A stretch of 64,000 bases of DNA, from positions 13,050,862-13,114,861 of the forward strand of contig OX326959.1 of NCBI GenBank assembly GCA_946800325.1, written 5' to 3'. A program made the translations under genes and the position numbers. The notes below the pieces were generated by a model. The model made no database searches, was not told the origin of the DNA, and saw only the letters and a list, made by a program, of their open reading frames with translations. The DNA is from Luzula sylvatica (Eukaryota > Streptophyta > Magnoliopsida > Poales > Juncaceae). This document shows positions 24,573-38,018 of this stretch, in pieces. Positions within the stretch are counted from its first letter, which is position 1. Every line of letters starts with the position of its first letter.

Positions 24573-24966
24573 AAATATGAAAACATGATACAAATATTAA
24601 TATAATTAAGGTAGAACATGATATAAAGATCATAAAATAAATTATTAAATGGTTAAATGGGTAAAACATGATATAAATTAATGGATATATGATATAAATT
24701 AATGGATATAATCAAATCATAAAATAAATATGGAAATTATATAAATATTAATATGTGTGACAGAAAGTCAAATATGAAAACATGATATAAATATTAATAC
24801 AATTAAGGTAGAACATGACATAAAGATCATAAAATAAATTATTAAATGGTTAAATGGGTAAAACATGATATAAATTAATGGATATATGATATAAATTAAT
24901 GGATATAATCAAATCATACAATAAATATGGAAATTATATAAATATTAATATGTGTATAGAAAGTCA
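24573..24966. repeat. Tandem duplication, 197-bp unit
   Basis: Two nearly identical units start with aaatatgaaaacatgata at 24573 and 24770. Each contains a smaller internal repeat (gatataaattaatggatat twice). The surrounding 24250-24570 carries older, more divergent relatives. Confidence 0.85.
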
Positions 24967-26170
24967 AAGATGAGGTGACTCAATGTGAGAGCTCAAAAAC
25001 ATCAATTCTTTAAAGGGAGAACACTTTGTGTTTTATGATGAATATTAATTCACTTATTTTAAGTAGGGATATGATGATATCCGAGTCAATATACCGTTAA
25101 TATATTGTTTTAGATGCAAACATACAATTTTTAGTATTAGAAAATGAAAAATGAAAAAGATGAAACATGTTCCTTATTTTTCTCAGTCTTAATTTTTTGT
25201 TACAAGGAATGAAAACAAAATAAAAATTAAGTATCCGAACATTTTTTTTTAAATTTTAGATTTCTGCTCAAAAATGCAACCGTCATATGGCGTTTCGATA
25301 TGCAATCCTCGTAATGTAATACATTTTACAAAATTATTAACTTAAAATATTCATGAATTTCATGTTCAACAGTAAAATTAAAAAAAAAAACCAACATATC
25401 TATTTATTATTATCACTGTTGTTGTTATTATTATTATTTTGAGGAATTTGTCAGAAATTCCTTAATGAAGTTTTTATGAAGTATAAATTGGAGAAGCTAA
25501 AAGTAAAATAAAAGGAATGTATATGTACTTTGAAAGTTTCAAACACGAATAGTGTGAACTAGAGTAACACAAATGATGTGATTATTTATGTACATGAAAT
25601 TGTATTGTATAAATTTGCCCAATTACAAATTATTTCATTATATCAAACTCTACAAGAAAAATATTTCGTTGATTCACTCTTGAGAAACACTTCCGATGTT
25701 TAATAAAAATAATCGATGATTATATATGAGATATTGGAGAGAGTCAAAGGAAAAAACAAATGATTATATTTGAAATTTTATAAATTATATATTGGAGTCC
25801 ATTTCCAAGAATGGCCACAAAATATCCATCGATTATGGATCAACATTTACTCGAAGGTTATTACGGACTGGTCTAAACTAGCAAGGACATGATATGCCTA
25901 GTCTCAATTAAGAACGGTTAACACGCTCAACGGAGTTAATTTTTCTAAATTTAAATATCAAAATTAATTTTTGTATTGCATGAATATGATCAATATTTTA
26001 ATACATCCTAGAATAAATTTTGTGTGTTTTCATAATTTTATCTAACAAAAACGAAAACATATTTGATAACCATCTATTTTGGTAAATTTTTCGATTTTCA
26101 TGAAAGAAAATTCAAATGTCGTGAAATTTTATCCTAATCCAATATATATATATATATATAGAGGATGGCT
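24967..26170. other. AT-rich, no gene seen
   Basis: No coding or RNA gene is recognised. The part at about 25300-25350 (gtaatacattttacaaaatt...) resembles 22730-22770, so the two were probably one segment before insertions. Confidence 0.5.
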
Positions 26171-26173
26171 AAG

Positions 26174-26378
26174 ATACTTAATTAAGTATCGTGAGTTTGG
26201 TACTTAAGAATTTTTTACCATTAGATTTGCTTTGAGATTTGTGCAATTAATGATTAGCATAAACAGATATGGTAATCATTAATGATGAGTATATATACCA
26301 TTAAAAAACACAAATCTCAAAGCAAATCCAATGGTCAAAATATCCTAAGTACCGAATCCATGATACTTAATTGAGTAT
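26174..26378. mobile_element. MITE with inverted termini
   Basis: About 205 bp. The left arm (atacttaattaagtatc ... ggtacttaag ... gatttgctttgagatttgtg) is an imperfect inverse of the right arm (cacaaatctcaaagcaaatc ... ctaagtacc ... gatacttaattgagtat). The flanking duplication is unclear because of nearby TA repeats. Confidence 0.72.
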
Positions 26379-26864
26379 ATATTAAATTGAATCCATCGAA
26401 AAAATTAGAATTTGCAAGTTATTTTATGATAAATCATGTCATGAATATTTTCGGTCGTCAATTCTTTTACGTATTATGATGAATATGATAAAAAAAATAT
26501 TTTTTATAAAACTAAATCTATAATATTTTTAAGTGATAATGATCGTATTTATATTTAAGATATTTGATTTTAATATTTAATTTTAGAGAAATTAGTTCCG
26601 TTAGTCTTTGACCATCCAGCCTAGCCTTTTATAATATCAATTTGTTTATCCTCTAAAGCAATTTAATTGAAACTATAAGCTGGAAAAAGAAGTAATTAAG
26701 AAGACAAATGAAGATCTCATGAGAGAAAAATCCAACAGAAATTACGACAGAAATTCAGCGAAGTTCGGCGAATAAAGTGTTATTGGAGTAAAAAGAAAAT
26801 TGCCACAGTAGATGTACGATCTTCTCATATTTGTATTGTATTATGTATTATAATAGAGAAAAGT

Positions 26865-28345
26865 CTGTTTTTGGTCCCTAAGAAATATCCAAATGTTCAA
26901 TTTGCCTCCTGACTGTTTTTTTTTGTCATTTTGCCCCCCAAACTTGCAATTTTGTTCAATTTGCCCGCTCCGTCCAATAACCTAGTTAAATAGCTGTTAA
27001 GTGATGATATTTTATTCATATAATTTAACCTGACCCACATTCAATAATAACCCGACCCACATCACTCTATCTCCTCTCTCTCTCACTCCAGCGTTCGAAA
27101 AAGAAAAAAGAAAAACCTCCTGTCTCTGGCGCCTCTCTCTCTCTCGTTTGGTTCGATTTGGAGATCGGTTTCGATTTGAGTGGGATTTGGTTTAGTTTGG
27201 AGATGGTTTGTAGTAATGTGGTTGGTAATCTGATCTTCTTCCTCTTCAATTTGGGGGAAATTTGGTTGGCCGAAACTGAGCAGAGTACCGAGGAGAAGAG
27301 TGGTACATATAAGAACTGGAGAAGTGGAGAGAAGAAAGGAAAAGAGAGAAGGAAATGATTGAGAGTACGAGAAATTTTCTGATCGGTTTGATGATTTCGT
27401 TCATATCCATGATTTATTTTCCGAGTAGATTAGTTGAAATTAATCTAATTTGAAATTCTTCTTTTTTTATTTGATTCTTCAGTGAAAATCTGTGAAAAAA
27501 AGAGAGTAGAAATGGAGATTAGTTAATACAAGAAAAAAAATTAAGTGATGCTGAAATATATGCTTAATTCATACTAAAAGACTTCATAAGTTGAAAATAA
27601 TATTTACCTGTTCGAATTCCAAATTCACATCGATTCGAGATCAGTCTGCCCCTTGGATGGATGCCAATTGATCGGATCTTTCGAACAGATTGGATCACAG
27701 AGTCAATTTTTACCTGTTCAAATTCAAAATTCAACTTTAAATATCCCATTATCAAAGAGCTAAGTATGCTTTACCCAAATTCAGCATAATCCACCAATTA
27801 AAAAAAAAAACATGATCGGAAAACTAAATTTCATCTTTACTCACCTCGAATTTGTGCAGAAAACCCAAACAACTTTTCTCTGAAAACCGAAACAACATTA
27901 ATGATCGGATCTTCCACGCGGATTGGATCAAAGAGTCGAACCCATTAATGAATTGAAGATTAAGAATTTGGGAATATTAATTGAAGTAGTATGGTGATTA
28001 ACTTTCGGTGAGTTTGAGATGTGGATTTGGTGGTGATTAACATTTTCGAGCGCAATTTCAATTGTTTCAGAAAATCCTAATTCATGCGATTCAGTCAAAT
28101 CGACGAAATCAACATTATCAGACAAGTCCGAAGCATCTCTTTTCACACCTTTAGCTCTGACTTGCTCATTCATTCTAAACCTGAACGAGAACGACTCATC
28201 AGGTGATGTGGCGAGAGAGAGAGAGGGAGCTCGTGAGAGAGTCAATAGAGGGACCTAATGCAGGGGTCGGGAGAGAGAGAGAGAGTCAAGAGAGGGAGCT
28301 CGTGAGAGGGGGGGCTGGTGAGAGAGAGATGGGTTAATTACTGGT
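26865..28345. other. One-ended relative of the 21128 MITE; GA/CT-rich segment
   Basis: From 26865 the sequence (gaaaagtctgtttttggtcc ... ttcaatttgcc ... cattttgccccccaaa) clearly matches the arm of the MITE at 21128. No matching inverted end was found downstream. The following 27060-28330 is richer in GC and has CT/GA-rich tracts, as gene 5' regions do, and short open frames on both strands. It could be a gene fragment captured by a MULE, but nothing in it is recognised. Confidence 0.4.
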
Positions 28346-28554
28346 GACTGAAGACCAAATATGCGTTGAATTAACTAAAATGGACAAACAAAGAAATTTA
28401 TAAATTGAGAAAATAAACATTTTAAAAGTCTCGAGAAATTGCTACCTAAATGTTGAGCTCTTTACACTGTTAGTAAGTATCTCTTTAATTACCCAACTTT
28501 AATCACTACTTAACATGCCATCCTCAACATTTGTAAAGTCGACTAGAATAATTA

Positions 28555-29190
28555 TCCCCTCCCATTAAATGTATCCCAACTTTGCTCAATCATGAGTGGC
28601 CACGTCTCCATTTATTGTTCCTTAGCCCCTCCTATTAAATTTATCCCAACTTTGCTCAACCATGAGTGACCACGTCTCCATTTACTGTTCCAATCCATTT
28701 ACTGTTCCTTAACCCCTCCCATTAAATTTATCCCAACTTTGCTCAACCATGAGTGGCCACGTCTCCATTTACTGTTCCTTAACCCCTCATTAAATTTATC
28801 CCAACTTTGCTCAACCATGAGTGACCACGTCTCCATTTACTGTTCCAATCCATTTACTGTTCCTTAACCCCTCCCATTAAATTTATCCCAACTTTGCTCA
28901 ACCATGAGTGGCCACGTCTCCATTTACTGTTCCTTAACCCCTCATTAAATTTATCCCAACTTTGCTCAACCATGAGTGACCACGTCTCCATTTACTGTTC
29001 CAATCCATTTACTGTTCCTTAACCCCTCCCATTAAATTTATCCCAACTTTGCTCAACCATGAGTGGCCACGTCTCCATTTACTGTTCCTTAACCCCTCAT
29101 TAAATTTATCCCAACTTTGCTCAACCATGAGTGACCACGTCTCTATTTACTGTTCCAACCATTTACTGTTTACTACCCATCTCCATTTAC
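28555..29190. repeat. Satellite-like array, 155-bp composite unit
   Basis: About four copies, with the marker gagtggccacgtctcc at 28593, 28751, 28906 and 29061 (spacing 158, 155, 155). Each unit consists of two related half-units (gagtggccac / gagtgaccac versions). Copies are very similar, which points to recent expansion or ongoing homogenisation. Confidence 0.9.
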
Positions 29191-29334
29191 TGTATCGCCC
29201 TCTCTTTACAAAACATAGCCATAACCTCTCTTTACGAAACATGCCCCCCATCCCCTCTCCTGTTAGTCTCGCCACCCCCACAACCCTCTCTTTCGCGAAC
29301 CATAACCCTAAACCGCGAGAGAACGGAGAAAAAG

Positions 29335-29535
29335 AGAAGAGATGAAGAGAGACGGCCACGGTGGAGTCCGATCGAGCCAGAGATGAAGAGAGACGGCCAC
29401 TTCAGATCGTGCGAGAGAGACGGCCACATCGGATCGCACGGGATCTTACCGAGAGTCCACGGGATCGAGGCAGAGATGAAGAAAGACGGCCGCAGTGGAG
29501 CCAGATCGCGCGAGAGAGACGGCCACGAAATCCTA
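29335..29535. repeat. Short imperfect repeats around gagagacggccac
   Basis: gagagacggccac or a close variant recurs about five times amid tcggatcg/gagatgaaga blocks. The open frames on both strands (Arg/Glu-rich) are products of this repetition and are not called as genes. Confidence 0.6.
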
Positions 29536-29619
29536 AAACGATGAGCAGCCAATAATCTCTTTCTCTTGGTGACTAACCTAGGTTCGGCAACGAAATCCTA
29601 AAACGACGAGGCAAGGTGT

Positions 29620-31487
29620 GTTGCTACTTTCACTTCATTAATTTTTTTATCTACAATCGGTTCGGTTTTCACATAGATTCAACGTTGAAACCCTGGATTG
29701 ATGAGTTCAAGTGAAATTTTCCCTTATACATATCTGTTGCTATTTTCACTTTCTTCTTTGGATATAAATAAGTTCGATTTAGGCAAAATGTGGTTAATTC
29801 AATGCTCAAATGCACAATTAGAAGTGACAGTAGGCAATTAATGTATTGAAATTCTATTTTGCATTGCAAGTCATTCTTCTTTTAGTTTGAAGATTTTTTT
29901 TTAATTTAACTTTGTATGTATAATTATTTTGTGGATAAGAGTTATTTTTTGAATTTACTATTGTGGTTTGGAATTTAGTCTTATTTTGTGTCTAATTTAG
30001 TCTTAATTTGTTCAAAATTTTCAGAAAATTTAGGGCTGGCCCTGACTGGTAGATTCGAACTATCTCCCTAAATGCCGAGCCTTGGTACAAGGTTGTGGAA
30101 GTGTAAGATAATGAATCTTCTTTGCTCCGGTCTTATTATAATCTTTTGTTTATTAATTTAACTATGTGATATTATGCTCTATATTTTTCTCATATATGAT
30201 AGGAATATGACGTGGTAGCGTTGGCTAGCTCCGATCGATACAATATAGGATTGGATATTTCTGGTATAATTATCACAAAGACTAAATAGGTACGATGCAA
30301 TCAACATAAAATATTTTACAAAATTGTCAAAAGAATCTGTCTTTTCAATTTGATTAATTTTGTGCAGGTATTCATTCCAAAAATGATCTCTCTAATCTCA
30401 TCTTTGCTCTCTAATAGTTGAGACGGGTTTTGATTGAAGCTTCATTTGATTATTCTTTGTATTAAGTGCTTTTTCAGAGCTATTGTGAAACTTCCATGGA
30501 GATTAATTACGTTTCTAGATTTTTTACACTTTTGGTATATTCAATTTAGGTGGTACCTAAACATGCCAATTTTATGTATTTACAGTGTTTCAACAAACTC
30601 GAACTACATGGAGCTGAGTTAGTTCTACTACCAGTACAAAATCAAAGGTTAGAAAAATTATTTTCAATGTTTTGGAATTCTAATGTGATGATTTTTGAAT
30701 GAATCCTAATTATAATATATTTTATATTTATGTATGTGGCGAACGGCCTCGCAAAAATAAGATGCAATTTATTGGTGTGTGTGCAAGGCTTCTTAGCTCG
30801 TGCGTAACTGGTACAATAAATTATTTGTTTCTTATTTCAAATTTACCATTTTGATTTTTTCCCCTTTGTGTTTCATAAACTTGTGATTATATTTTTTCAA
30901 ACTGATTTATGGATGAAGAATATATAATGATTGTCTTCATAAAAAGTAATAATAATTATTTCAAATATTTCTCACTTTTTTTTAATTACTTACAGGAATT
31001 AAAACTGGGGTTTTTTATATTTCTCACATATGTCACCACTTCTAACAATTCATCTACTGACAATGAAGAAAAAATTGGTATGTTCAGTTTCCATCACTTA
31101 ATTCAATGAAAACTTACTTTCTTTTCAACATGGCTTTGAAAGTATATGATGAGTTAAAAGTCAAATGTTATTTTTCAGTTTCATACCTTGTAATAGTTGA
31201 TTGTAACGTAAAAAGAAATTATTCCTTGTAATATGTCACTTCCAATTAAAAATGACCTCCTCACCTTCTCAGTGTTAGTATCTGAACTTGTTTTCGTCTG
31301 TAAACACATAATTGATAAGTAATGATACCATTCTAAGTATAGCAACTTGAAATATGTGTTTTAATAGTTCTCAACTTTTTATCTTATAGTTACGTAAACT
31401 GGTAATGTTGTTTCTCTTGATTATTAAGAAAATATTAAATTATAAATATATAAAGGAAAAAATAAATATTGCATGATTACATTAAAT
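29620..31487. other. Gene-poor stretch left of the Helitron end
   Basis: No gene is supported. At 30030 the sequence ttagggctggccctgactgg resembles a hAT-type terminus, but without a partner end. Confidence 0.4.
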
Positions 31488-31524
31488 AATCCGTTCTGTT
31501 GCGAAGCACGGGCAATTATCCTAG
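31488..31524 (+). mobile_element. Helitron 3' terminus
   Basis: It reads ccgttctgttgcgaagcacgg (a hairpin with a ccgt/acgg stem), then gcaattatc and CTAG before T. This is a typical plant Helitron 3' end on the plus strand, so the element lies to the left and may contain the 155-bp array. The 5' TC end was not identified. Confidence 0.62.
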
Positions 31525-32859
31525 TATAATTAAATATTACATGAAGGAGAAAAAGTATGTATCATTCGGAGGCCATAAATTGTATCTCCAATTTACTCGT
31601 AACATCATATATATTTTTAATTAATAATTAATTAGCAATTTAGCATAATAATTAATCAAGTGACATTTCATTAATTATTAATTAATGTATAATTAAAATA
31701 CATATATATTAATATTTCTTAATTAATATCAATTAACTGCTAATCGGATTTTTTTTATTTATTAATAATCATATTAATTAATTACCAATTAATAATTAAT
31801 TGATGATATACATGGTGTGGTGAGAAAATGAGGGGGTATAACCTAATTATCCTATTATAAACTTGTATGCATGGAGAGAGAAAGAGAGAGAGAGTTTAAT
31901 AACGTTAAATAAATTTTGAAAGAAGTACACACAAAGTATGTATATATAAAGTGAGTTGAATGGTGTATGCGTACTAGGAGCAGGGACGTAAACGGGTCGG
32001 AGTCGGATATCATTTGATCGAGCTATAACCGTATTCGAAAAATATCTGTATCCGAATAAAAATATTCATGTCCGAACGAATATCGGATGCGGATACAGAT
32101 ATTGTTTTTGATACGGATACAGTAACTGATTTTGTTCTCGAATACGGATACGGATAATATCCGGACACGATACAATTATTTCAAGCAGACTAGTACCGGT
32201 TATTTCAAGCAGACTGGTACCGGTTATTTCAAGCCTCAAGATCTACTTTTCATTTAAGTATCATAATTAATGAATTGATGCTCCGATTACAAGAAAGGCC
32301 TACGCATTATGCCAAATATGGCACAAAATCCTCTGCATTATGCAAAAACTGTAAAAAGAACCGCTATTACGTTTGCACACAAAGTATCAAAAATGGGATC
32401 TTTAACGTGCAATTGAATATTAAATCACATGGTCTGGTTAATTGGCTGGTTTTATGAATGTTGGGCAATTGCGTATTAATTTATGGGTGATTTTATGGTA
32501 GGATCTTTTTTTTAATTCTTATACAAATTAACAAGGGTATTTTGGATATTTTTCAATTCCCTAGTTTAATTAATAATTAATGCAATGCTCGAATAGGAAG
32601 CTAATCTAATTGAAAATATCTAATTAATTACAAATTTCCAAAATACTCTTTTGAAAATGTCCTATCATAGAATCATCCTTAATTTATTGGATTGATTTGA
32701 TTTTTCATTTTTGCATTAAATTGATTTATCATCGTATTATTGTATTCCGTTTTAGGTTTACGAAGGACAACCCAGAAAATGAAGTCACCAAACAAATACC
32801 ACTTTATAGTTGTCCAAATATTAATATGGACCTCGTCATGGAGTTAAATGTATTGTAAG

Positions 32860-33440
32860 CACTGTTGTAAAAAACGGTGAAAAACGGTGGAAAAACGGTG
32901 TTTCGGTGGAAAAACGTTCCGTTTTTTACAAGACGGTTTGAAAAAACGGTCAAACGTTTTTTTATCGTGTTTGGCCGTTTTTTTTTGGGAAAAAACGTTT
33001 TTCGGTTCGAAAAACGGCCGTTTTTCACAACAAAAAATTGAAATTTTGATTATTTACCATTTTTTGGCCCATTTTTTTTTTCCAACCCAATAAAATTACC
33101 ATTTTTTTTACTTACGGTTGTCCCGAATGATGTTAATGATTTTACTATTTAGTTTATGTTTGGATTTGAGTTTATATTTTGATGTTACGTTTTGTTGGAC
33201 ATTCGTTTTGATGTTACGTTTATGTTAGACATTCGTTTTGATGTTATATTTTATGTTGGATGTTGTTTATGTTATTTTTTTACTATTAAAAAATTATATT
33301 ATTATATATTTTTTTGGTTTCATCTATAAATTTTAATTAAATTACTATCGATTTCGGTGACCGTTTTTTCACCGTTTTACGATAATCCCGTTTTACGGTC
33401 CCCGACCGTTCCGTACCGTTTTCCGTATTTTACAACATTG
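32860..33440. mobile_element. Non-autonomous hAT element B
   Basis: 581 bp with termini CACTGTTGTAAAAAACGG ... CCGTATTTTACAACATTG and a perfect 8-bp target duplication, ATTGTAAG (32852-32859 and 33441-33448). The subterminal regions are full of aaacggt/accgttt. It is the same family as element A at 20012. No transposase. Confidence 0.88.
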
Positions 33441-33471
33441 ATTGTAAGGAGTATGAGAGATTTGAAAATAA

Positions 33472-33712
33472 GACTTTAGGATTTTTGGAATAAGTTCAAA
33501 GACATTTTAGGGAATGCATTTTAGGACTTTAGGATTTTTGGAATAAGTTCTAAGATATTTTAGGGGATGCATTTTAGGACTTTAAGATTTTTGGAATAAG
33601 TTCTGAGACATTTTAGGGGATGCATTTTAAGACTTTAGGATTTTTAGAATAAGTTTTAAGATATTTTAGGGGATGCATTTTAGGACTTCAGGATTTTTGG
33701 AATAAGTTTTAT
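33472..33712. repeat. Tandem repeat, ~53-bp unit, about 4.5 copies
   Basis: The unit begins gactttaggatttttggaat and contains aagttctaagatattttagg and ggatgcatttta. The last copy is partial and runs into tcgatcccaaacaccac, which itself occurs twice just downstream. Confidence 0.88.
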
Positions 33713-35110
33713 CTCGATCCCAAACACCACCTAATAAAATAACTTGTACCCCCTTTATCTTGATCCCAAACACCACATGTGTGTTAATTATAATGTAGGG
33801 AATCTGGTGGTAAATTCTTGGTGCAAATTAAAATTTCCCTTTTAGTACTGCCCTCTGGCGACGCTCTGTGCATACAGCAAATAAAGGGCAATTTCACTTG
33901 ATCCCAAGATTTCACCAAAATATTGCTATATTCTATTTAACACACATATTAAGCATGGTAATTCAAAATTATATAATTAAAAATTCATTTATATTAATTT
34001 AAATCTATAAATTCAAATTATATTTAATTAGATTTCAATTAACAAATAATTATATTATATATGTTAATTATTACGTTAATTTAATTTGTTAATAGAACAT
34101 GAAAGATTTGATGATAAATTTTGGAATCACGTATTTATTTAATGAATTGAATTATGTACCTGGCTTTTAAAATGCGGTGATTTTGTGTCAATTTTTGTGC
34201 CGTCCAAAATATGGCATTTATGTTAATTAATCCATAGAGTTTTTAAAATTCGGTGGTGTCGGATTTGAAAAATCAGTTTTATATTAGTTTTGGAATTTTT
34301 TTGAAAAACATATTATTTTTTGAATTTTTTTGCACGGAGGGTTACATGCAGAAATGCTCCCCAAAATTATAGCTTGACGGCTCGTTCAAAGAGGAAAAAA
34401 TCATATATATTTCCTAGAGCAGGGATCCAAACACCTCAAACACCGATAAGCACCCAAGAGCAAGGCCCACAACACTTAGAGCAGGCGCCAAAAAATGTAG
34501 CACCGACTCAATTTTCACCACACAATCCAGAAGGATGGGATAAAAATCACACGGCTAAGATTGAACAATGGCAAAATCAAATCCTGGACAAGTACAACAA
34601 CAATGCAAGATCGGACGGCTCGCAAAAGACTAATAGAGAATAAACTGCAGAAGTAGTAAGACATAAGTAACATTTTTACTAAATGGTGACGTGGATCGCT
34701 ATAAATAAAGAAATTTACTCAGCAAAAAATATATAATTATATAAGCTAAAATTGTATTTTACAATAATATTTTTCTGAAATTATACAATAATATATTTTT
34801 TTAATGGTTTATATATTATTTCATCTACTAAAATGGTTTTGTGTATTATTTATATAGTTCGCAATAATATATTTTTTTATTACAAATACATTTTGTATTT
34901 TATTTAATATATGTTTCTAAATAATAAGCAATACAAATTGTGGATACAACAAACCACAGAAAATCCAGCCAAAAAATAAAATCAAGCAGCTGACGTGGCT
35001 GCGTGAGAGAGGAAAAAATCTCCTAAAAATAGACATAAGAATAAGAATAAGAATAAGAATAAGAATAAATATGTTTCTAAATTATCCTTGGAATTGAGTA
35101 AGGAAAGCTA
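33713..35110. other. AT-rich, otherwise featureless
   Basis: Apart from the ORF at 34320-34643 and an aataag microsatellite at about 35036-35068, nothing is recognised. Confidence 0.4.
34320..34643 (+). CDS. Hypothetical ORF, unrecognised
   Basis: 107 codons with mixed, non-repetitive composition (for example ARSKRKKSYIF and PEGWDKNHTAKIEQWQNQIL), less AT-biased than its surroundings. The polar, Gln/Asn/Lys-rich character and lack of hydrophobic segments could suit a fragment of a transposon or nucleic-acid-binding protein, but I recognise no family. The start codon is not supported by context. It may be one exon of a degraded gene. Confidence 0.22.
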   Translation: MNFFARRVTCRNAPQNYSLTARSKRKKSYIFPRAGIQTPQTPISTQEQGPQHLEQAPKNVAPTQFSPHNPEGWDKNHTAKIEQWQNQILDKYNNNARSDGSQKTNRE

Positions 35111-36292
35111 GGGCCTGTTGGCGTTTCTGCTTATGGTTTGTATAGGAAACCAGGTTTCAAATGAAAATTGAAAAGCAAATATAGGTGTTCGATGTGCCAT
35201 TTACGATTCAATGAAATTGAAAACTGTCAATCCAAGCTAAACCAAGCAAAAAAGGAAGAACTTTTCTTGGATTTGAAAACTGACATAGGAGTGGATTTTT
35301 AGTTAGGAAGAAAAGACACAAAAGTCAAAAGTATTTATAATTATAATTATAAATTATATATCATAAATAAAAGACACCGAGTCCTTCTTCTCCGTGTAAT
35401 TTTAAAGGGATGGGACATAAAAAAATATTATAAAATAGAGCATTCAAGTCAGTATAAAAATATAACAAACGTTAACTAAATTAATAAGTTTGACAAGTAT
35501 AAATACAATTTGGTACAAAAATAATATGTTGACTATGAATAATATAACAATAAATATTATTGATGAAATCATTAAAACTAGAAACTTAATTGTATTTATG
35601 ATTTATTTACACAACATAATTATAGCATAATGATATGATTAAAGTAACAATTTGTAATTTTAGAATTTTGGATACCGTATTCTCGTATTCGAAATCGGAT
35701 ATATGATACCGTATTCATATTCGTATCCGTTCAAATATCATATACAATATTCGTATATATATCATGTATCGCACATCATATTCGTATCCGAAATCGGATA
35801 TCGGATATCGGATATCTAATATAGGATACCGTATTATAAATATTTGTTAGTTCTTTGAGCTTATCATTCACGGAATAATTGTATTAAAAAAAATTCTAAA
35901 AATTAATTGTATTGAAAAATAATATTCTCTAAAAATTTATGATATTAAAATATAATATTATCTAAAATTACAAGGTATTTTTCACAAGAATTGTAAATTA
36001 TTTTTATTTCATTTATATTATTTACAAAAAAGCTAATTTTATATTATTGATATTATTTATTTATGTGACATAATTATAATATTTTAATATCATTAAAAAA
36101 TAAATATACCAGTTGTAAAATTTCATAAGAAATAATACAATTCTAGAATATTCTATTTATTTGCTACATCTAATCCTATGATTTTCATCAAACACCTTTT
36201 AAACATCCTACACACATAGTTTTTGCATATTCCTGATATTCATATATTGGTTTCCTGCTGCTACACAAAACTGTCCTAGCAAACACGCCCGA
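35111..36292. mobile_element. Probable non-autonomous DNA element, copy 1
   Basis: Its ends are gggcctgttggcgtttctgc and an inverse-like gtcctagcaaacacgccc. Flanking octamers GAAAGCTA and GAAATGTA agree at six of eight positions, so a duplication is possible but decayed. The interior has dense tatcggatatcgg motifs at 35680-35830. Its last ~120 bp match 38276-38420, showing a second copy. Confidence 0.5.
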
Positions 36293-36306
36293 AATGTAGT
36301 TGTTCG

Positions 36307-37063
36307 CAGTCCCGGCCCTGGGCTTTGGCCCAGCAGGCCAAAGCCTAAAGCCCCCTAAAAAATAAAGCCCCCCATTTTTTTTTTACTTATATATATATAT
36401 AAAAACCCATAATATAACAATGACAAGCCCCCAAACACTAACTCTCGCCCAAATCCCGCCCTCACTGTCTGCAGAGCCCACCACCGCATCCAAGGCCGAA
36501 CCCCACCACCAGGGACCCACCTCCACCGGTCGGGCCCCATCGGATTGCGATTTTAGCATTTTTTCTGCGAAATTCTTCGTTTTTGTTCGAATTTTCAGCG
36601 ATTTTCAGGTATTTTTCAGCAATTTCCAGCGATTTTCAGGACATTCCATTGATTTTCAGAATATTCCAGCGATTTCCAGCGGCTTACAGCATTTTTCTGT
36701 GAATTTACAGGACTTTCCAGCGATTTTCAGGGCTTTCCAGCGATTTCCAGGGCTTTCCTGCAATTTCCAGGGCTTTCCTGTGATTTTCAGGTATTTTCTG
36801 CGATTTTCAGGGCTTTTCTGCAAATTTCAGGGGTTTTCTGCGAATTCCTGTGGATTTCTGAGAATTTCAGGGTTTTTCTGCGATTTTCAGGCTATTTTCT
36901 GCGAATTTCAGTCTATTTTCTGCCAATTTGAATCAATTTGTTGCGATTATGCCACGTAAACGAATTTATTTGTCGGGTCATGAAAAGAAGAAGAAGAAAG
37001 AAAGAATTGAAATCCCCGTCTTTTTGTTTGCCTAAAGCCCCCGAAAATCTAGGACCGGACCTG
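36307..37063. mobile_element. Non-autonomous hAT element C
   Basis: 757 bp with termini CAGTCCCGGCCCTGG and (right end, inverted) CAGGTCCGGTCCTAG. A perfect 8-bp target duplication, GTTGTTCG, is at 36299-36306 and 37064-37071. Internal repeats of gattttcagg and gaatttccagg fill 36590-36910. The frame across them is Phe/Ser-rich and an artefact. Confidence 0.85.
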
Positions 37064-37639
37064 GTTGTTCGGTTTCATCCATGGATTGGATAGTAAACTA
37101 TGTTTGACTTTATTTTTACGTAGGTGTTCGGGGGCATTTTGGGAATTATAGTTTTCACATCTCAAAACTCATGATACTATCTTAACAAAAAGTATATACG
37201 TACCGAATTATCTCACTAATTTGATACCGAAATAACAAAATAGGTATGTTTTGAATGGGTCCCATAATTATTTAATCAATTGATCTTTGCCATGTGTTGT
37301 TTGGTGGTTCTTCAGTAGATAATTTCGGTAAGTGTATCATCTTTGGTATCTTAAATACATGAAAAACTTACCTCCAACTAGATTTTTGGAGAGCAAACAA
37401 AACAACATGCATTATTTTATTTTATTTATTTATTCTTCCAACATGTATCATTGATAAGAGTATATCATTAATTGAACTTTCATGAATTATGTTATTTTTC
37501 AAGTATAATTTTTATTTGCATTGTTTAATTAACTAAATTAATTTATGTAATAAATTAATGTATTTAATTTAATTATCATGTTTTATTTATTTATTTAATT
37601 TAATTTGAACAAATAAGTAGTTTCTTAATTGACGTATTC

Positions 37640-37985
37640 TTCTCACATTTATTCGTATCCGGTATCGGTATCGTATTCGTATCTGTATCTGTATCCGTAT
37701 TAATGGATAATGTATTATTATCCATATTTGTCGAAAACCGCATTCGTATTAGAAACCGGATATCCGATATCGTATACGTATTCGTATCCGCATTCATATC
37801 ATATATCGGATACTGGATATTGTATTCGTATCCATATTAAAAAAATAATATTCTCCAAAATTTAGTTGTATTAAAAATAATATTCTCTAAAAATTAGTTG
37901 TATTAATAAGAAATCGGATTTGGGATATCGGATACCGTATTTGCATCCGTATTTCACAATAATAATAATAATAATCATAATAATA

Positions 37986-38018
<33 letters not shown>

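Noticed and set aside
24573..24966. Possible CRISPR-like regular repeat
   Set aside because: Only two long 197-bp units with no spacers, in a plant nuclear context; an ordinary tandem duplication.
27158..28245. Short ORFs on both strands in the GC-richer segment
   Set aside because: None could be linked to a gene family; treated as a possible captured fragment only.
29049..29555. Overlapping Arg/Glu-rich and Pro/Ser-rich ORFs
   Set aside because: They read through the 155-bp array and the gagagacggccac repeats in several frames.
36420..36959. 179-codon frame in hAT element C
   Set aside because: It translates internal gattttcagg repeats of a non-autonomous transposon.
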